From: Ruminococcus flavefaciens
GTDB taxonomy: Bacteria > Bacillota > Clostridia > Oscillospirales > Ruminococcaceae
Reading direction: 5' to 3'
Assembly (NCBI GenBank): GCA_023667045.1
Contig: JAMPAU010000002.1
Coordinates: forward strand, 186,001-250,000
DNA length: 64,000 nt
The position numbers and the translations under genes were made by a program. Positions within the stretch are counted from its first letter, which is position 1. Each line of letters opens with the position of its first letter. Positions 16,633-26,490 of the stretch are shown here, in pieces. Under the pieces are notes generated by a model. That model saw only the letters and a list, made by a program, of their open reading frames with translations, was not told the origin of the DNA and made no database searches.

Positions 16633-17316
16633 ATGGGCAGACTTTATGGTGTAAGCGTGGGAGCAGGAGACCCCGAACTCATCACGATTAAGGCTGTCCG
16701 GATAATCAGAGAATGTCCGATTATAGCAGTGCCGAGAACTTCCGGCAGGTCTTTTGCATTGTCGGTAGCTGAAAAGAGCGTTGACTTGTCGGGCAAGGAA
16801 ATATTGTATATGGATTTCCCGATGAGCCGTAATAAAAAAATCCTGTCTGAAAACTATGACAGGATTTCAGAGATAATATGCGGAGAACTTCTGGAAAAAG
16901 ACGTTGCAATGCTGAGTATAGGCGATATATCGGTGTATTCGACTTTCAGCTATATTGCGGAACGTGTCAGAAGAAAAGGCTTTGAAGTGGAAAACTGTGC
17001 AGGAGTGACGAGTTTCTGTGCTGTGTCGGCACGTGCTGTGAGACCTCTTGTGTGTGAAAACGAAAAACTGCATATCATTCCGTACAGCCGTGAGAATATT
17101 TCAGACTGTGATTTTTCAGACGGTACTTACGTTATAATGAAATGCGGTAGGAATGTTCCGGAACTGCTTGATATTCTCCGTGAAAAGAATCTGTCGGACA
17201 GGGTGTACGCTGTGGAAAACTGCGGACTTCTTGACGAGCGTATTTACAGCAGTCCGGACGATATGGGCAAATGCGGATATTTTACAGTATTTATAGTAGA
17301 GGGCAGAAATGAATGA
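16633..17316 (+). CDS. cbiL: Cobalt-precorrin-2 C20-methyltransferase
   Basis: 227 residues, the usual size. It methylates C20 of cobalt-factor II / precorrin-2 with SAM, the first committed methylation of the corrin ring. The tetrapyrrole methylase signature VSVGAGDPELITIKAV is at the N-terminus, and GDISVYSTFSYI and a NCAGVTSF segment follow. It opens the cobalamin gene set and overlaps cbiD by 8 bases. Confidence 0.9.
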   Translation: MGRLYGVSVGAGDPELITIKAVRIIRECPIIAVPRTSGRSFALSVAEKSVDLSGKEILYMDFPMSRNKKILSENYDRISEIICGELLEKDVAMLSIGDISVYSTFSYIAERVRRKGFEVENCAGVTSFCAVSARAVRPLVCENEKLHIIPYSRENISDCDFSDGTYVIMKCGRNVPELLDILREKNLSDRVYAVENCGLLDERIYSSPDDMGKCGYFTVFIVEGRNE

Positions 17317-18439
17317 CATTTACATATACAGAAACGGTCAGAAAATGCGGTGCGGATATACCACCGGTTCGTGTGCTACAGGAGCGGTAAAGGCTTCTGC
17401 GGAAATGCTTTTCACCGGAAAAAAAGTAAACAGCGTCCGGATTATGACCCCGAAAGGCATAGAGATTGACCTTGAAATAAAAGACCAGAAAATAAATGAA
17501 AAAGTCTCATGCTGTGTGGTAAAAGACGGCGGTGACGACCCCGATATTACTGACGGTATAATGATTTATGCGGAAGTGTGCATGATTCCTTATGGCATTG
17601 AAATATCCGGCGGTGAGGGTGTCGGCATAGTAACAAAGGCAGGACTTGACCAGCCTGTAGGCGAATGGGCAATAAATACAGTTCCCCGTAAGATGATTAA
17701 GTCCGTACTGGAGGAGACAGCCATAAAGTATAATTATTCCGGCGGATTCCGTGCCGTGATATATGTTCCGGAGGGTCGTGTGACTGCCCTTAAGACATAT
17801 AATTCACGCATGGGCATAGAGGGCGGTATATCTATAATCGGGACTTCCGGCATAGTAGAGCCTATGAGCAGTACCGCCCTTATCGAGACTATCCGCACGG
17901 AAGCACGCATGAAATATATGTCCGGCGAAAGAAACATGGTTATTACTCTCGGTAACTACGGCGAGAGCTTTTTAAAGGACGAAATGCCTTTCCTTGCTGA
18001 AAAAAGCATAAAGTGCAGTAATTTCATAGGCGAGGCTATAGAGTACGGCATGGAACTGGGCTATAATAGCATACTGATTGTCGGGCATATCGGAAAACTT
18101 GTCAAACTGGGTGCAGGTATAATGAATACTCATTCGGGGTTTGCGGACGGTCGCATGGACGTGCTTGTTACTTGCGGTGTGCTTGCCGGAACAGATACTG
18201 AAACGCTGAAAAAAATTCCGGCGTGTGCTACAGTTGATTCGGCACTCGATATACTGAAAGAATCCGGTTTTATGTGGCGTACTATGAAGATTTTGTCCGA
18301 AAGAGCCGGATATTATCTGAACGCCAAAGTACACGGCGGAATAAAAACAGGTGCAGTGATGTTCTCATATAAGCACGGCATACTGGTGAGGACTTCCTAT
18401 ACAGACAGCATTATAAGGGAAATACATGAAAGGATATAA
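17309..18439 (+). CDS. cbiD: Cobalt-precorrin-5B C1-methyltransferase CbiD
   Basis: 376 residues. CbiD methylates C1 after removal of the C20 fragment and is a marker of the anaerobic (early cobalt insertion) route. The N-terminal RCGYTTGSCATGA and GGDDPDITDG motifs are diagnostic. It is unrelated to the other ring methylases. It sits between cbiL and cbiF, overlapping the former and 6 bases before the latter. Confidence 0.95.
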   Translation: MNDIYIYRNGQKMRCGYTTGSCATGAVKASAEMLFTGKKVNSVRIMTPKGIEIDLEIKDQKINEKVSCCVVKDGGDDPDITDGIMIYAEVCMIPYGIEISGGEGVGIVTKAGLDQPVGEWAINTVPRKMIKSVLEETAIKYNYSGGFRAVIYVPEGRVTALKTYNSRMGIEGGISIIGTSGIVEPMSSTALIETIRTEARMKYMSGERNMVITLGNYGESFLKDEMPFLAEKSIKCSNFIGEAIEYGMELGYNSILIVGHIGKLVKLGAGIMNTHSGFADGRMDVLVTCGVLAGTDTETLKKIPACATVDSALDILKESGFMWRTMKILSERAGYYLNAKVHGGIKTGAVMFSYKHGILVRTSYTDSIIREIHERI

Positions 18440-18445
18440 AAAAAC

Positions 18446-19192
18446 ATGGTAAATTTTGTTGGAGCAGGGTGCGGAGCGGTTGACCTTATAACTCTTAGGG
18501 GAAAACGTCTCATAGAGCAGGCAGACGTTATAATATATGCAGGTTCGCTTGTCAATCCGGAACTGCTTGACTTTGCACGTCCGGAATGCCAGATACACAA
18601 CAGTGCTTACATGACGCTGGAGCAGGTTATAGAAGTTATGGAGCGTGCCGAAAAGGAAAATAAAAATACCGTCCGTCTGCATACCGGCGACCCCTCGCTG
18701 TACGGAGCAATCCGTGAACAGATGGACAGGCTTTCAGCACTGGGCATACCTTATGAAGTATGTGCCGGAGTAAGTTCTTTCTGCGGAGCTGCCGCTGCCC
18801 TAAAAGCTGAATACACTCTGCCGGACGTTTCTCAGACGGTAATCATTACACGCATGGCAGGGAGAACACCTGTTCCGGAGAGCGAGAGCATTGAAAAACT
18901 CGCCTCACACCATGCGACTATGGTTATATTTCTGAGTACAGGAATGCTTGATGAACTTTCAGCAAGGCTTATTGCAGGGGGGTATAGTTCTGACACGCCG
19001 TCAGCTATAGTATATAAGGCAAGCTGGCAGGACGAAAAAGTAATGCGTTGTACTGTAGGCAGTCTTGCGGAGACGGCACGGAAAAACAACATTACTAAAA
19101 CCGCCCTCATAACTGTAGGCGACTTTCTCGGCGATGACTATTCCCTCTCAAAACTCTATGACGCATCTTTTACTACGGAGTTCAGAAAATGA
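18446..19192 (+). CDS. cbiF: Cobalt-precorrin-4 C11-methyltransferase
   Basis: 248 residues. A canonical tetrapyrrole methylase: [18 protein letters not shown] at the N-terminus, [15 protein letters not shown] for SAM binding, and the [15 protein letters not shown] loop. It methylates C11 of cobalt-precorrin-4. It overlaps cbiG by four bases, matching the metabolic order, since CbiG acts on its product. Confidence 0.94.
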   Translation: MVNFVGAGCGAVDLITLRGKRLIEQADVIIYAGSLVNPELLDFARPECQIHNSAYMTLEQVIEVMERAEKENKNTVRLHTGDPSLYGAIREQMDRLSALGIPYEVCAGVSSFCGAAAALKAEYTLPDVSQTVIITRMAGRTPVPESESIEKLASHHATMVIFLSTGMLDELSARLIAGGYSSDTPSAIVYKASWQDEKVMRCTVGSLAETARKNNITKTALITVGDFLGDDYSLSKLYDASFTTEFRK

Positions 19193-20217
19193 ATATATCA
19201 ATAATTTCGCTGACAGAAAAAGGTCGTATGCTGTCGGCGAGGATAGCAGAGTTTCTTTCCGTTGAGCATGACATAAAGCGGTACTGTTTCAGTAAACATT
19301 CCGACAGCTTTTCAGAACCTTTCGACAGTATGCAGACCCTTGTGAAAGAAATTTTTCCGGAGACGGATGGCATTATATTCATATGTGCCTGTGGTATCGC
19401 CGTAAGAATGACTGCACCATGCATTGTCTCGAAAGTTTCAGACCCTGCCGTTATTGCGGTTGACGACTGTGGAAAGTTTGTCATTTCGGTGCTTTCCGGA
19501 CATATAGGCGGTGCTAACAGGCTTGCGGAGATAATTGCGGAAAATATAAAAGCTGTCCCTGTCATAACCACAGCAACCGACACAGGCAGGAAGTTTTCAC
19601 CGGATAGTTTTGCTGTTGCCAATAATATGATTATTTCAGATATGCATAAAGCTAAAAAAATAGCTTCAGCAGTACTTGACGGCGAAAAAATAGGGCTTTT
19701 ATCTGACTATGAATGCATAAATATTCCGAACGTTATTTCAGCAAAAATCACCAGATACGGCATATACATAGGTACGGAAGAAATCAGTCCTTTTCCGGTA
19801 ACTCTCCGGCTCATACCAAAAAATATTATCGTCGGCATGGGCTGTAAGCGTGGGACTTCATGCGGAACTATTTCACGGCGTATCTCTGAATGTCTTTCTT
19901 CTGCCGGAATACCGCCGGAGCGTGTGTGCGGACTGTCTACTATTGATATAAAATCAAATGAAAAAGGTCTTATTGAATACTGCACAAAAAACAAAATAAA
20001 GCCGGAGTTTTTCACAGCTAATGAACTTATGGGCATACAGGGGGATTTTACCGTGTCGGAGTTTGTACGGCAGACTGTGGGCGTTGATAATGTTTGTGAA
20101 CGCAGTGCAGTAAAGTCCGGTGGCAGACTGATTATGCGTAAAAATGCCAAAGACGGCGTAACGGTTGCACTTGCGGAAAAGGATATTGTTATTGACTTTG
20201 AAAGGAAAATATTATGA
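19189..20217 (+). CDS. cbiG: Cobalt-precorrin-5A hydrolase CbiG
   Basis: 342 residues. CbiG opens the lactone and releases the C20 unit as acetaldehyde, a step specific to the anaerobic pathway. The N-terminal region holds FICACGIAVRMTAP and the GHIGGANRLAE segment; the C-terminal domain starts near GMGCKRGTSCGTI. The gene overlaps both neighbours by four bases. Confidence 0.93.
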   Translation: MNISIISLTEKGRMLSARIAEFLSVEHDIKRYCFSKHSDSFSEPFDSMQTLVKEIFPETDGIIFICACGIAVRMTAPCIVSKVSDPAVIAVDDCGKFVISVLSGHIGGANRLAEIIAENIKAVPVITTATDTGRKFSPDSFAVANNMIISDMHKAKKIASAVLDGEKIGLLSDYECINIPNVISAKITRYGIYIGTEEISPFPVTLRLIPKNIIVGMGCKRGTSCGTISRRISECLSSAGIPPERVCGLSTIDIKSNEKGLIEYCTKNKIKPEFFTANELMGIQGDFTVSEFVRQTVGVDNVCERSAVKSGGRLIMRKNAKDGVTVALAEKDIVIDFERKIL

Positions 20218-20939
20218 AATTATATGTAGTAGGTTTCGGGGGCGGAAACCGTCAGGGCATGACCATTGAAGCGGAAACTGCCCTTGAAAAAAGTGATATT
20301 ATAGTGGGTTATACGGTCTACACTGAACTCGTCAGAGGGATTTTCCCCGATAAAGAATATATCTCGACAGGCATGACAAAAGAATCAGACCGTGTGAGAA
20401 TAGCCCTTGAAAAAGCCAGAAGTAAAGATGTTTCTATAGTGTGCAGCGGCGACAGTGGAGTTTACGGCATGGCAGGGCTTGTGCTGGAAATGTCGCCGGA
20501 CTATCTGGAAGTTGAGATAGAAATAGTAGCCGGAGTAACTGCCGGTCTCAGCGGAGGTGCAGTGCTTGGGTCTCCGCTTACACACGACTTTGCAGTGATA
20601 AGCCTTTCCGACCTGCTCACTCCTATGGAAAAAATTATAAAAAGAATCCGCTGTGCCTCTGAGGCGGACTTTACAATAGTGCTGTATAATCCGTCATCAA
20701 GGAAACGCACCGACTATCTGAAAAAAGCCTGTGATATAATGCTTGAATATAAATCTTCTGATACAGTATGCGGATATGTCCGTAATATAGCCCGTGACGG
20801 ACAGGAGAGCCATATTTTAACGCTTGGTCAGCTCCGTGAGACTGCCGTTGATATGTTCACTACTGTCTTTATAGGAAACTCCGAAACTAAGGTTATAAAC
20901 GGCAGAATGGTAACGCCGAGAGGGTACAGGAATGTCTGA
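20214..20939 (+). CDS. cbiH: Cobalt-precorrin-3B C17-methyltransferase
   Basis: 241 residues. Tetrapyrrole methylase signature VGFGGGNRQGMTIEAETAL, SAM-binding CSGDSGVYGMAGLVLE and the VAGVTAGLSGGAVLGSPL loop typical of CobJ/CbiH. It methylates C17 with ring contraction. It overlaps cbiJ by 8 bases. Confidence 0.94.
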   Translation: MKLYVVGFGGGNRQGMTIEAETALEKSDIIVGYTVYTELVRGIFPDKEYISTGMTKESDRVRIALEKARSKDVSIVCSGDSGVYGMAGLVLEMSPDYLEVEIEIVAGVTAGLSGGAVLGSPLTHDFAVISLSDLLTPMEKIIKRIRCASEADFTIVLYNPSSRKRTDYLKKACDIMLEYKSSDTVCGYVRNIARDGQESHILTLGQLRETAVDMFTTVFIGNSETKVINGRMVTPRGYRNV

Positions 20940-21672
20940 TATAATAATATTCGGGGGAACAACAGAGGGCAGACAGTTAGCGGAATACTGTGCTGAAAAC
21001 AAAATCCGTGCCGACGTATGCGTTACTACTGATTACGGTGCGGAACTTCTTCCGGCAAGTTTGTATATAAATATAATGACCGGAAAACTCGATTTACAGC
21101 AGATGTCTGAACTAATAAGCAACAGCAGATACAGTTATGTAATCGACGCAACCCACCCTTATGCTACTGAGGCAACTAAAAATATAAAGTCCGCCTGTAA
21201 CGGAGTAGGCAGATATTTAAGGCTTTTAAGGGAAAGCACTGTCAGTGCCGGAACTGTCGCACAGGATATGGACGAGATTGTGAATATTCTTAACCGCAGT
21301 GACAAAATTATTCTCAGCACTCTGGGCAGTAAGGAACTTCTGAAACTTACAGAAGTGAAAAACTTTCGTGAAAGAATATGGGTGAGAGTACTTCCGGCGG
21401 ACAATATAAAGACGTTCTGTACAGGTCTTGGATATGACGAAAATAAACTTATACTTGAAAAAGGTCCTTTTACTGTGGAGCAGAATATACATCATATAAA
21501 TATAAGCCGTGCTGAAATTATGCTTACCAAAGAAAGCGGAACTACAGGCGGTTATCCAGAAAAGGTGATTTCATGTCAGAAGTGCATGACTGATATTGTT
21601 ACTCTGAAAAGACCTGCTGAAAAAGGTTATAACATTGAAGAAATAAAAAATATAATCGGGGGAGTAAAATGA
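20932..21672 (+). CDS. cbiJ: Cobalt-precorrin-6A reductase
   Basis: 246 residues. The NAD(P)-binding start IIFGGTTEGRQLAEY and the DATHPYATEATKNI motif are diagnostic of CobK/CbiJ, which reduces the macrocycle of cobalt-precorrin-6A. A GSKELLKL segment and a C-terminal TKESGTTGGYPEKV fit the family. It overlaps the fused cbiET gene by four bases. Confidence 0.93.
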   Translation: MSDIIIFGGTTEGRQLAEYCAENKIRADVCVTTDYGAELLPASLYINIMTGKLDLQQMSELISNSRYSYVIDATHPYATEATKNIKSACNGVGRYLRLLRESTVSAGTVAQDMDEIVNILNRSDKIILSTLGSKELLKLTEVKNFRERIWVRVLPADNIKTFCTGLGYDENKLILEKGPFTVEQNIHHINISRAEIMLTKESGTTGGYPEKVISCQKCMTDIVTLKRPAEKGYNIEEIKNIIGGVK

Positions 21673-22850
21673 ATACTTGGATAGTCGGCACTGGCATGGA
21701 TGGCGTAAAAACTCTTACCTGTGAGGCTCTTGAAATTATACTTTCAGCGGACATTCTCATAGGTGCGGAGCGTATGCTTGAACCTTTTGAACACCTTGAA
21801 AAGCCTATGCTGAAAGAATATTCTACTGAAAGAATCGCTGAATGTATCAGAGAAAATCCAAAGAGTAAAATAGCTGTCCTTATGTCCGGCGACTGCGGAT
21901 TCTACAGTGGTGCTAAAAAACTTTCCGGACTGCTCGGCGATAACTGCACGATAATATGCGGAATCTCAACACCTGTCTATTTATGCTCACGAACCGGCAG
22001 ACAGTGGGAAAAAATGAAGTTTGTCAGTCTGCACGGCAGAAACGGTAATATTGCCGTGAACGTCCTGCAAAATGAACTTTGTTTCTTTCTGCTTGGTGGA
22101 AGTGTCACTCCGTCCGAAGTTTGCCGTGTGCTGTGCCGTTACGGACTGGGTGATGTTACTGTTTTGGTGGGCGAGAATCTCGGTTATGAAAACGAGCGGA
22201 TAACTTCCGGCAGAGCGGACGAATTCACGGAAATTAAAACCTCAAATCTCTGTGCCGTGATAGCCGAAAATAAAAATTATATCAGATATATTCCGTCGTG
22301 CATGGAAGACAGCAGTTTTATACGTGGGAAAGTACCAATGACAAAAGCTGAAATCCGTGCGTTAGCTGTCTCGTACCTCAACGTAAAAAAAGACGGCATA
22401 TGCTGGGATATAGGCTGTGGGACGGGTTCAGTGTCGGTTGAAATGGCTATGAGATGTCCGGACGGTATGGTTTACGGATTTGACAAAAATGACGAGGCTG
22501 TAAACCTTACTCTTGAAAATGCACGTAATTTCTCGTGCGACAATATCACGGCACACTGCTGTACTTTTCCCGATATTAAGACGGAAAACTGCAATGTTCC
22601 GGACTGTGTGTTTATAGGTGGCACTTCCGGAAAAATGCATGACATAGTGGATTATATTCTGAAAATAAATCCGTCTGCCGATATAGTTATAACCGCCGTG
22701 TCACTGGAGACCGTCAGCGAGTGTCTGAAACTTTTTGAGGCTGATATAACACAGATTGCGGTTACACGGACTAAAAAAATCGGTTCTCATACCATGCTGT
22801 CGGCTGAAAACCCTGTTTTTATAGTGAGGAGAAGAAAATGCGGAGAATAA
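21669..22850 (+). CDS. cbiET: Bifunctional cobalt-precorrin-7 C5-methyltransferase / precorrin-6B C15-methyltransferase (CbiET fusion)
   Basis: 393 residues, a fusion equivalent to CobL. The N-terminal CbiE half (to about 205) is a tetrapyrrole methylase with MSGDCGFYSGAKKL at about 72-85. The C-terminal CbiT half begins near KVPMTKAEIRAL at 221 and carries the SAM motif DIGCGTGSVS at 247-256. Together they methylate C5 and C15 and decarboxylate the C12 acetate. In some bacteria these are separate genes. Confidence 0.94.
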   Translation: MNTWIVGTGMDGVKTLTCEALEIILSADILIGAERMLEPFEHLEKPMLKEYSTERIAECIRENPKSKIAVLMSGDCGFYSGAKKLSGLLGDNCTIICGISTPVYLCSRTGRQWEKMKFVSLHGRNGNIAVNVLQNELCFFLLGGSVTPSEVCRVLCRYGLGDVTVLVGENLGYENERITSGRADEFTEIKTSNLCAVIAENKNYIRYIPSCMEDSSFIRGKVPMTKAEIRALAVSYLNVKKDGICWDIGCGTGSVSVEMAMRCPDGMVYGFDKNDEAVNLTLENARNFSCDNITAHCCTFPDIKTENCNVPDCVFIGGTSGKMHDIVDYILKINPSADIVITAVSLETVSECLKLFEADITQIAVTRTKKIGSHTMLSAENPVFIVRRRKCGE

Positions 22851-24178
22851 TAATTGCCGGAACTCACAGCGGTTGCGGTAAAACTACAGTAACCTGTGCC
22901 TTGCTGTCTGCACTGGCGGAGCGTGGGCTTAAAGTATCGTCTTTCAAGTGCGGTTGCGACTACATAGACCCGATGTTTCATGAGAAGATTATAGGCGTGG
23001 AATCGCATAATCTTGATACTTTTTTCTGCAATGATGATACTGTCCGGCATATACTCCACGAAAACGCCACAGACAGTGATATTTCAGTGATTGAGGGCGT
23101 TATGGGGTTCTATGACGGCGTGGACGGCAGAGGGTCGGCACATTCCGTATCAGAGATAACAGACAGTCCGGCGGTGCTTGTTATAGACTGCAAAGGCATG
23201 AGCGAATCTATAGGGGCAGTGGCGAGAGGTTTTCTTGATTACCGGAAAAACAATATAGCAGGAATTATTTTTAATCGTCTGCCCGAAAGGCTTATACCTC
23301 TTGCCAAAAGAATATGCCGTGAACTTAATACGGAATATTTCGGCTGTATGCCGGTTCATAAATATACTGTTGAAAGCCGTCGTCTCGGACTTGTCACGGC
23401 GGACGAAATCCCCGACATAAAGGAAAAAATACGTCTGCTCGGCGGTCTTGCTGAAAAGTACATACTCATTGACAGAATAATGGAAATCTCTGACAGAGCG
23501 TTTCCGGAGTTTGCAGGGCTGAATATAAAGAAAATCGGAAGTCCGGTAATAGCTGTGGCAAGGGACAAGGCATTCTGTTTTATCTATCGGGACAATATAG
23601 AACTGCTTGAAAAAATGGGCTGTAAGATAGAATATTTTTCGCCCATGCACGACAACGGAGTTCCCGAAAATGCCGACGGGCTTGTTTTATACGGCGGTTA
23701 TCCAGAACTGTGGGCGGAAAGTCTTTCTGAAAATATTTCCATGCTTGAATCAGTTAAGGAAACTATCAGAAAGGGCATTCCAGTAATTGCAGAGTGCGGA
23801 GGGTTTATGTATCTCCACGACTGCATGACAGACAGCGGAAAATCCTACAATATGGTCGGAGTACTCAAAGGCAACGCTTACAAAACAGACAGGCTACAGC
23901 GTTTCGGGTATATTACGCTCAGTGCGGAAAACGACAGCCTTCTTTTCAGAAAGGACAGAAAAGTTCCGGCACATGAGTTTCACTACTGGGACAGCACAGA
24001 CAACGGAAACGCCCTCACCGCTGAAAAAGCTGACGGTCGTTCATGGCAGTGCGGAGTGTGCAGTGAGACCATGTATGCAGGATTTCCGCATATATATTTT
24101 TATTCGGATATAAGCATTGCAGAGCGTTTTGTTAAAGCCTGTTTAAAATACGGAGGAAAAAATGAACAGACTGAATAG
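22838..24178 (+). CDS. cbiA: Cobyrinate a,c-diamide synthase
   Basis: 446 residues. It uses glutamine and ATP to amidate the a and c carboxylates. The dethiobiotin-synthetase-like P-loop GTHSGCGKTT is at 8-17 and the class I glutamine amidotransferase Cys320 lies in AECGGFMYL, with the C-terminal HEFHYWD for the catalytic His region. It overlaps cbiET by 13 bases and cobT by 17, each start having its own GAGG-type site. Confidence 0.95.
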   Translation: MRRIIIAGTHSGCGKTTVTCALLSALAERGLKVSSFKCGCDYIDPMFHEKIIGVESHNLDTFFCNDDTVRHILHENATDSDISVIEGVMGFYDGVDGRGSAHSVSEITDSPAVLVIDCKGMSESIGAVARGFLDYRKNNIAGIIFNRLPERLIPLAKRICRELNTEYFGCMPVHKYTVESRRLGLVTADEIPDIKEKIRLLGGLAEKYILIDRIMEISDRAFPEFAGLNIKKIGSPVIAVARDKAFCFIYRDNIELLEKMGCKIEYFSPMHDNGVPENADGLVLYGGYPELWAESLSENISMLESVKETIRKGIPVIAECGGFMYLHDCMTDSGKSYNMVGVLKGNAYKTDRLQRFGYITLSAENDSLLFRKDRKVPAHEFHYWDSTDNGNALTAEKADGRSWQCGVCSETMYAGFPHIYFYSDISIAERFVKACLKYGGKNEQTE

Positions 24179-25211
24179 TATTAAAAAGACTGACAGAATA
24201 TCGTCTGGACTTGCAAAAAAACAATGGGACAGCATTGCAAAACCTCTAGGGAGTTTCGGCGTGCTTGAAGACTTCATACAGAAAATAGCCTCAATACAGA
24301 AAACGTCTGACGTTGATATTTCAAAGAGGGCTGTTGTCGTGATGTGTGCAGATAACGGCGTGGTCTGCGAGGGCGTTACTCAGACAGGAAGCGAAGTCAC
24401 TGCCATGAGTGCTATAGCAATCGCTGAGGGACGTTCAAATATAAACGCTCTTGCTGAGACTTTCAACGCTGAGGTGGTGGCGGTTGACATAGGAATAAAT
24501 CATGACGTTATATGCGAAAGTCTCATAAACAGAAAAGTCGCATATGGTACAAAAAATATAGCTGTCGAGCAGGCTATGACTATGGCACAGGCTGAACAGG
24601 CTGTTTGTACCGGAATGGATATAGTCCGTGACCTAAAAGAAAAGGGCGTGCAGGTTATAGTTACTGGCGAGATGGGCATAGGCAACACCACTACGGCAAG
24701 TGCTGTATCGGCGGTACTGCTTGATGTTTCGGCTGAAAAAGTAACCGGACGTGGAGCAGGTCTTACTGCTGAGGGACTGCAAAGAAAGATTTCGGCGGTA
24801 AAAAAAGCAATATCGGTAAACCGTCCCGACAGAAACAATCCCCTTGACGTACTCGCTAAAGTAGGCGGTTTTGATATTGCAGGAATGACAGGGCTTTTCT
24901 TAGGGGGAGCAGTATATGGCGTTCCGGTAATAATAGACGGCGTTATTTCGGCAGTGTCGGCGGTTCTTGCCTGTAAAATAAACCCTCTATGTGCGGAGTA
25001 TATGCTTGCAAGCCATATTTCCGGCGAACCGGCAGGAATACGTCTTCTTGAATCGGTCGGACTTCACGCTGTCATAAATGCCGGATTGCGTTTGGGTGAG
25101 GGTACTGGCGGAATTATGCTTCTGCCATTGCTTGACGGTGCTTTGTCGCTGTATAGAAACGCCCACCGTTTTGACGATATGGGCATAGAAAGGTATGTGG
25201 AACTGAAATGA
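24162..25211 (+). CDS. cobT: Nicotinate-nucleotide:dimethylbenzimidazole phosphoribosyltransferase
   Basis: 349 residues. CobT makes alpha-ribazole phosphate from the lower-ligand base. Motifs are MCADNGVVCEGVTQTG, GEMGIGNTTTASAV and the catalytic glutamate in LGEGTGG at about 313. No bzaABCDE or bluB genes are present, so the lower base would have to be imported or made elsewhere. It overlaps cobU by four bases. Confidence 0.95.
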   Translation: MNRLNSIKKTDRISSGLAKKQWDSIAKPLGSFGVLEDFIQKIASIQKTSDVDISKRAVVVMCADNGVVCEGVTQTGSEVTAMSAIAIAEGRSNINALAETFNAEVVAVDIGINHDVICESLINRKVAYGTKNIAVEQAMTMAQAEQAVCTGMDIVRDLKEKGVQVIVTGEMGIGNTTTASAVSAVLLDVSAEKVTGRGAGLTAEGLQRKISAVKKAISVNRPDRNNPLDVLAKVGGFDIAGMTGLFLGGAVYGVPVIIDGVISAVSAVLACKINPLCAEYMLASHISGEPAGIRLLESVGLHAVINAGLRLGEGTGGIMLLPLLDGALSLYRNAHRFDDMGIERYVELK

Positions 25212-25726
25212 TTACTCTTATAACAGGCGGTTCAAAGTGTGGTAAGTCCTCGATTGCGGAAAGTATAATATCAAGATTTTCCGGAAAAAAATATTATATC
25301 GCCACTATGATGCCTTATGGAGCTGAGGCTCACGAGGCTATAGAACGTCACCGCAGGATACGTGCCGGAAAGGGCTTTGAGACGATAGAAAAATATACTG
25401 ATTTGGGGGATATTTTTCTGACGGACAGATGTGCGGTTTTACTGGAATGCATGGGCAATCTGTGTGCAAATGAGATGTTCGGGGAAACTGTATCAAATCC
25501 GGTTGAGAAGATAGTCCGTGATATAAAGCACCTTGAAAGTATATCTGAAATGCTTGTGATAGTAACCAACGAGGTGGGGGCGGACGGCATTTCATATTCA
25601 TGTGAAACTATGGATTACATATCATATATGGGCATGATAAACCGCCGTATTGCTGATATATCGGAAAACGTTATAGAGTGCGTATACGGCATACCCGTTG
25701 TGCTGAAAGGAGAATTATGCTTTTAA
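25208..25726 (+). CDS. cobU: Adenosylcobinamide kinase / GTP:adenosylcobinamide-phosphate guanylyltransferase
   Basis: 172 residues. The P-loop GGSKCGKS is at 7-14 and the guanylylated histidine is probably His48 in ERHRRIR. LLECMGNL and TNEVGADG follow. The enzyme phosphorylates and then GMP-caps the aminopropanol arm in nucleotide-loop assembly. It is full length, unlike the second CobU-like gene 760 bases downstream. Confidence 0.93.
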   Translation: MITLITGGSKCGKSSIAESIISRFSGKKYYIATMMPYGAEAHEAIERHRRIRAGKGFETIEKYTDLGDIFLTDRCAVLLECMGNLCANEMFGETVSNPVEKIVRDIKHLESISEMLVIVTNEVGADGISYSCETMDYISYMGMINRRIADISENVIECVYGIPVVLKGELCF

Positions 25727-26490
25727 AGTCAATGTTTTCGGCTTTTCTTATGTATTCCAGAATACCAGTACCGCAGGTTGAGTGGAAAGAGGAAAACCGC
25801 AGATACTCGCTGTGTTTTTTTTCGCTGATAGGTGTGGTAATAGGTGGACTTTTTCTGTTATGGCGTTTTTTCTGCCTGAAAACCGGAGCAGACGGACTTC
25901 TCACCGGAGCAGGTTCAGTTGTGATACCTGTTCTTGTTACCGGTGGAATACATATAGACGGATTCTGTGATGTCACTGACGCTAAATCCTCATACGGCGA
26001 TATGGAAAAAAGACTTTCCATTATGAAAGATTCTCACGTTGGGGCTTTTGCCGTGATAAACCTGTGCGTTTATTTTATCATGCAGACGGCACTTTTTTCA
26101 CAGATTGATAACTGGAAAACTTCATTTATTGTCGCTGTGGGATTCGTGCTGTCGAGGTCTCTTAGCGGACTGACAGCGGTTACTTTCAAAACGGCAAAGA
26201 AGACAGGCAGTCTGCAAAGTTTCACTGAGCCTGCACACCAGAAAATAACCATAACAGTACTATGCGTTACCGCTGTGCTGTGCTGTGCCGGAATGATTTA
26301 CATAGATTATCTTTCTGGTATTCTGTGTGCTGTAACAGCAGTGTGCATGGTGGTTTACTATAAAAACTTTTCATATAAAACATTCGGCGGAATTACCGGC
26401 GACCTGTCGGGGTGGTTTTTGCAGATGTGCGAAATATCACTGCTTGCCTGTGCGGTATTCTGCGAACTTTTAGGGGGTCTGATAAAATGA
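25717..26490 (+). CDS. cobS: Adenosylcobinamide-GDP ribazoletransferase (cobalamin synthase)
   Basis: 257 residues, a polytopic membrane enzyme joining the corrin ring to alpha-ribazole. GGIHIDGFCDVTDA with its acidic metal site and the later GDLSGW motif are characteristic. The start at 25717 has an AAAGGAG site and overlaps the end of cobU; an in-frame ATG at 25678 inside cobU has none. Several hydrophobic helices follow. Confidence 0.93.
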   Translation: MLLKSMFSAFLMYSRIPVPQVEWKEENRRYSLCFFSLIGVVIGGLFLLWRFFCLKTGADGLLTGAGSVVIPVLVTGGIHIDGFCDVTDAKSSYGDMEKRLSIMKDSHVGAFAVINLCVYFIMQTALFSQIDNWKTSFIVAVGFVLSRSLSGLTAVTFKTAKKTGSLQSFTEPAHQKITITVLCVTAVLCCAGMIYIDYLSGILCAVTAVCMVVYYKNFSYKTFGGITGDLSGWFLQMCEISLLACAVFCELLGGLIK